From assembly GCF_014451325.2 (NCBI RefSeq), contig NZ_JACSCH020000014.1, forward strand, positions 1 through 59,053: DNA of 59,053 bases, in the 5' to 3' direction. Positions 57,922 to 59,053 of this stretch are shown piece after piece. This stretch comes from Streptomyces sp. CB02980 (GTDB lineage: Bacteria > Actinomycetota > Actinomycetes > Streptomycetales > Streptomycetaceae). Numbering within the stretch: position 1 is the stretch's first letter; each line of letters opens with the position of its first letter. Both the position numbers and the translations under genes were made by a program. The notes beneath the pieces are model-generated. The model was given only the letters and a program-made list of their open reading frames with translations, was not told the origin of the DNA and did not search any database.

Positions 57922-58865
57922 GAGGTCGCACGGAGGAAGCGGGCACCCCACTCCCGGACGTGCGCCGCGAACTCCGGCGGCCCCAGCACCTCGAACTCGG
58001 CTCCCACGTTGCCCAGCGCCTGCGTCGGCCAGTCGAGGGACGTCGAGGTCATGGTGAGCCGGCAGCTGTCCCGGCCGACCGGCTCGACCGTGCCCCACCG
58101 GCCGACCGTCTGCCGCACCCGCGCGGCGGGCGCGTGGACGAGGACCTCGACCGTGTGAGGCGCCGGGACCCCGCTCGCCGCCCGCACGAAGGCCGCCGCG
58201 TCCTCGGCCGGGAGCGGACGCGGCCGGAAGCGGGCCCCGGTCGCCGTCGGCCCGGTCAGCCGGTCGAGCCGGAAGCTGCGCCAGTCGTGCCGGTCCAGGT
58301 CGTAGGCGACCAGGTACCAGCGCCCGCCGAGGGCGACGACCCGGTGCGGCTCGACCTCGCGCTCGGTGGCCGCGGAGCCCCTGGCGGTGTAGCCGAACCG
58401 CAGCCGCTCCTCGTCCCGGCACGCCTGGGCGACCGTGGTGAGCACCCCCGCCGCGACGGCCGGCCCGGACGCCGTGGCGGAGACGGTCACCGCCCGCAGG
58501 GCGTCCACCCGGGCCCGCAGCCGGGGCGGCAGGACCCGCACCACCTTGGTGAGCGCCCGCAGCGACGCGTCCTCGATCCCCGCGATCCCGCTCTGCGCCG
58601 CGTCGCCGATGCCGACGGCGAGGGCCACCGCCTCCTCGTCGTCGAGCAGGAGCGGCGGCAGGACGGCGCCGGGCGCGAGCTGGTAGCCGCCGTCCGTGCC
58701 ACGGGCCGCGCCGACCGGATAGCCGAGCTCGCGCAGCCGGTCGATGTCGCGGCGCAGGGTCCGCTCGGACACCCCGAGCCGTTCGCACAGGTCGGGGCCG
58801 GGCCAGTGGCGGTGGGTCTGCAGCAGGGAGAGCAGCCGGAGGGTCCGTGAGCTGGTGTTCGCCAT
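57906..58865 (-). CDS. WYL-domain transcriptional regulator (HTH-11)
   Basis: 319 residues: an N-terminal winged helix (TLRLLSLLQTHRHWPGPDLCERLGVSERTLRRDIDRL), a linker, and a WYL domain (PHRVVALGGRWYLVAYDLDRHDWRSFRLDRL), ending in a WCX-like domain. Such proteins sense nucleotides or other ligands and often control the divergent gene, here the partial gene at 58965. ATG 58865. Confidence 0.93.
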   Translation of the reverse strand: MANTSSRTLRLLSLLQTHRHWPGPDLCERLGVSERTLRRDIDRLRELGYPVGAARGTDGGYQLAPGAVLPPLLLDDEEAVALAVGIGDAAQSGIAGIEDASLRALTKVVRVLPPRLRARVDALRAVTVSATASGPAVAAGVLTTVAQACRDEERLRFGYTARGSAATEREVEPHRVVALGGRWYLVAYDLDRHDWRSFRLDRLTGPTATGARFRPRPLPAEDAAAFVRAASGVPAPHTVEVLVHAPAARVRQTVGRWGTVEPVGRDSCRLTMTSTSLDWPTQALGNVGAEFEVLGPPEFAAHVREWGARFLRATSQKMS

Positions 58866-58884
58866 GCCGGAATACTGCCCCGAG

Positions 58885-58920
58885 TTCCGGCCGGAAAGTG
58901 ACCGGAAGGGTCCTTAGAGT
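58885..58920 (+). promoter_or_regulatory. Palindrome and promoter for the right-edge gene
   Basis: TTCCGGCCGGAA (58885-58896) is a perfect 12-bp palindrome placed at the -35 position of a promoter whose -10 is TAGAGT (58915-58920). It is the likely site for the divergent WYL regulator. Confidence 0.55.
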
Positions 58921-58964
58921 CGATGTCGAAGGGCCCGTGACGCGACCCATGTGAGGACGAAGAA

Positions 58965-59053
<89 letters not shown>

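Overview
This window is high-GC actinomycete DNA, almost certainly Streptomyces. Codon third positions are nearly all G or C, GTG starts are common, ATGA/GTGA stop-start overlaps are frequent, and the families are typical (SARP regulator, LapA, DUF6081, DUF6204, WYL regulators). About 42 kb of it (roughly 200-42,000) is an aromatic-polyketide biosynthetic cluster. The remainder is ordinary chromosome.

Left edge: the first 97 bases are the 5' end of fbiC (F420 precursor synthase, minus strand). An almost perfect 23-bp inverted repeat separates it from the cluster. Cluster core (200-10,556): SnoaL-like protein, a second ACP and a malonyl-type acyltransferase, then KS-alpha, KS-beta/CLF, ACP, ketoreductase, aromatase/cyclase, metallo-beta-lactamase-fold cyclase, phosphopantetheinyl transferase and a flavin-dependent ring hydroxylase. 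Next come a TetR/MFS self-resistance pair with three operator copies (10,655-13,046), an F420-type reductase and an aldo/keto reductase. A minus-strand operon (14,692-19,303) holds homologues of the alnumycin C-ribosylation enzymes AlnA and AlnB, two of three DUF6081 paralogues, a lipocalin-like protein and a PPOX/F420 protein.

Centre (19,470-27,850): the third DUF6081 gene, the SARP activator, a small RiPP pair (56-aa peptide gene translationally coupled to a fused E1-like/YcaO cyclodehydratase), a convergent sensor kinase/response regulator pair, and a multicopper oxidase. Right part (27,889-39,662): two glycosyltransferases and seven enzymes that make up a complete route to a dTDP-2,3,6-trideoxyhexose of the rhodinose type, then a KAS III and a flavin reductase. 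KAS III with the distant acyltransferase and second ACP suggests a non-acetate starter unit. The inferred product is a hydroxylated aromatic polyketide with an alkyl starter, a ribose-derived C-linked unit and one or two trideoxysugars.

Regulation: six promoters carry direct heptamers of the type (T/C)TCGAGC at 11-bp spacing, mostly two to four copies, each ending 9 nt before a -10-like hexamer. They lie before the second ACP, KS-alpha, hydroxylase, F420 reductase, AlnA operon and multicopper oxidase. These are presumably SARP boxes and they delimit the regulon.

Right flank (39,748-59,053): a second two-component system beside an MMPL exporter; a four-gene peptidase operon (D-aminopeptidase, M20, S9, S66); a secreted CocE-like hydrolase; adenosine deaminase and a GntR regulator sharing one operator motif; LapA, PASTA-like, DUF6204, DUF5107/TPR, a Cys-rich small protein, a WYL regulator and the start of a gene opening with a Glu-Thr repeat. 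In-frame and intergenic tandem repeats are unusually common. I saw no tRNA, rRNA, CRISPR array or transposase gene.
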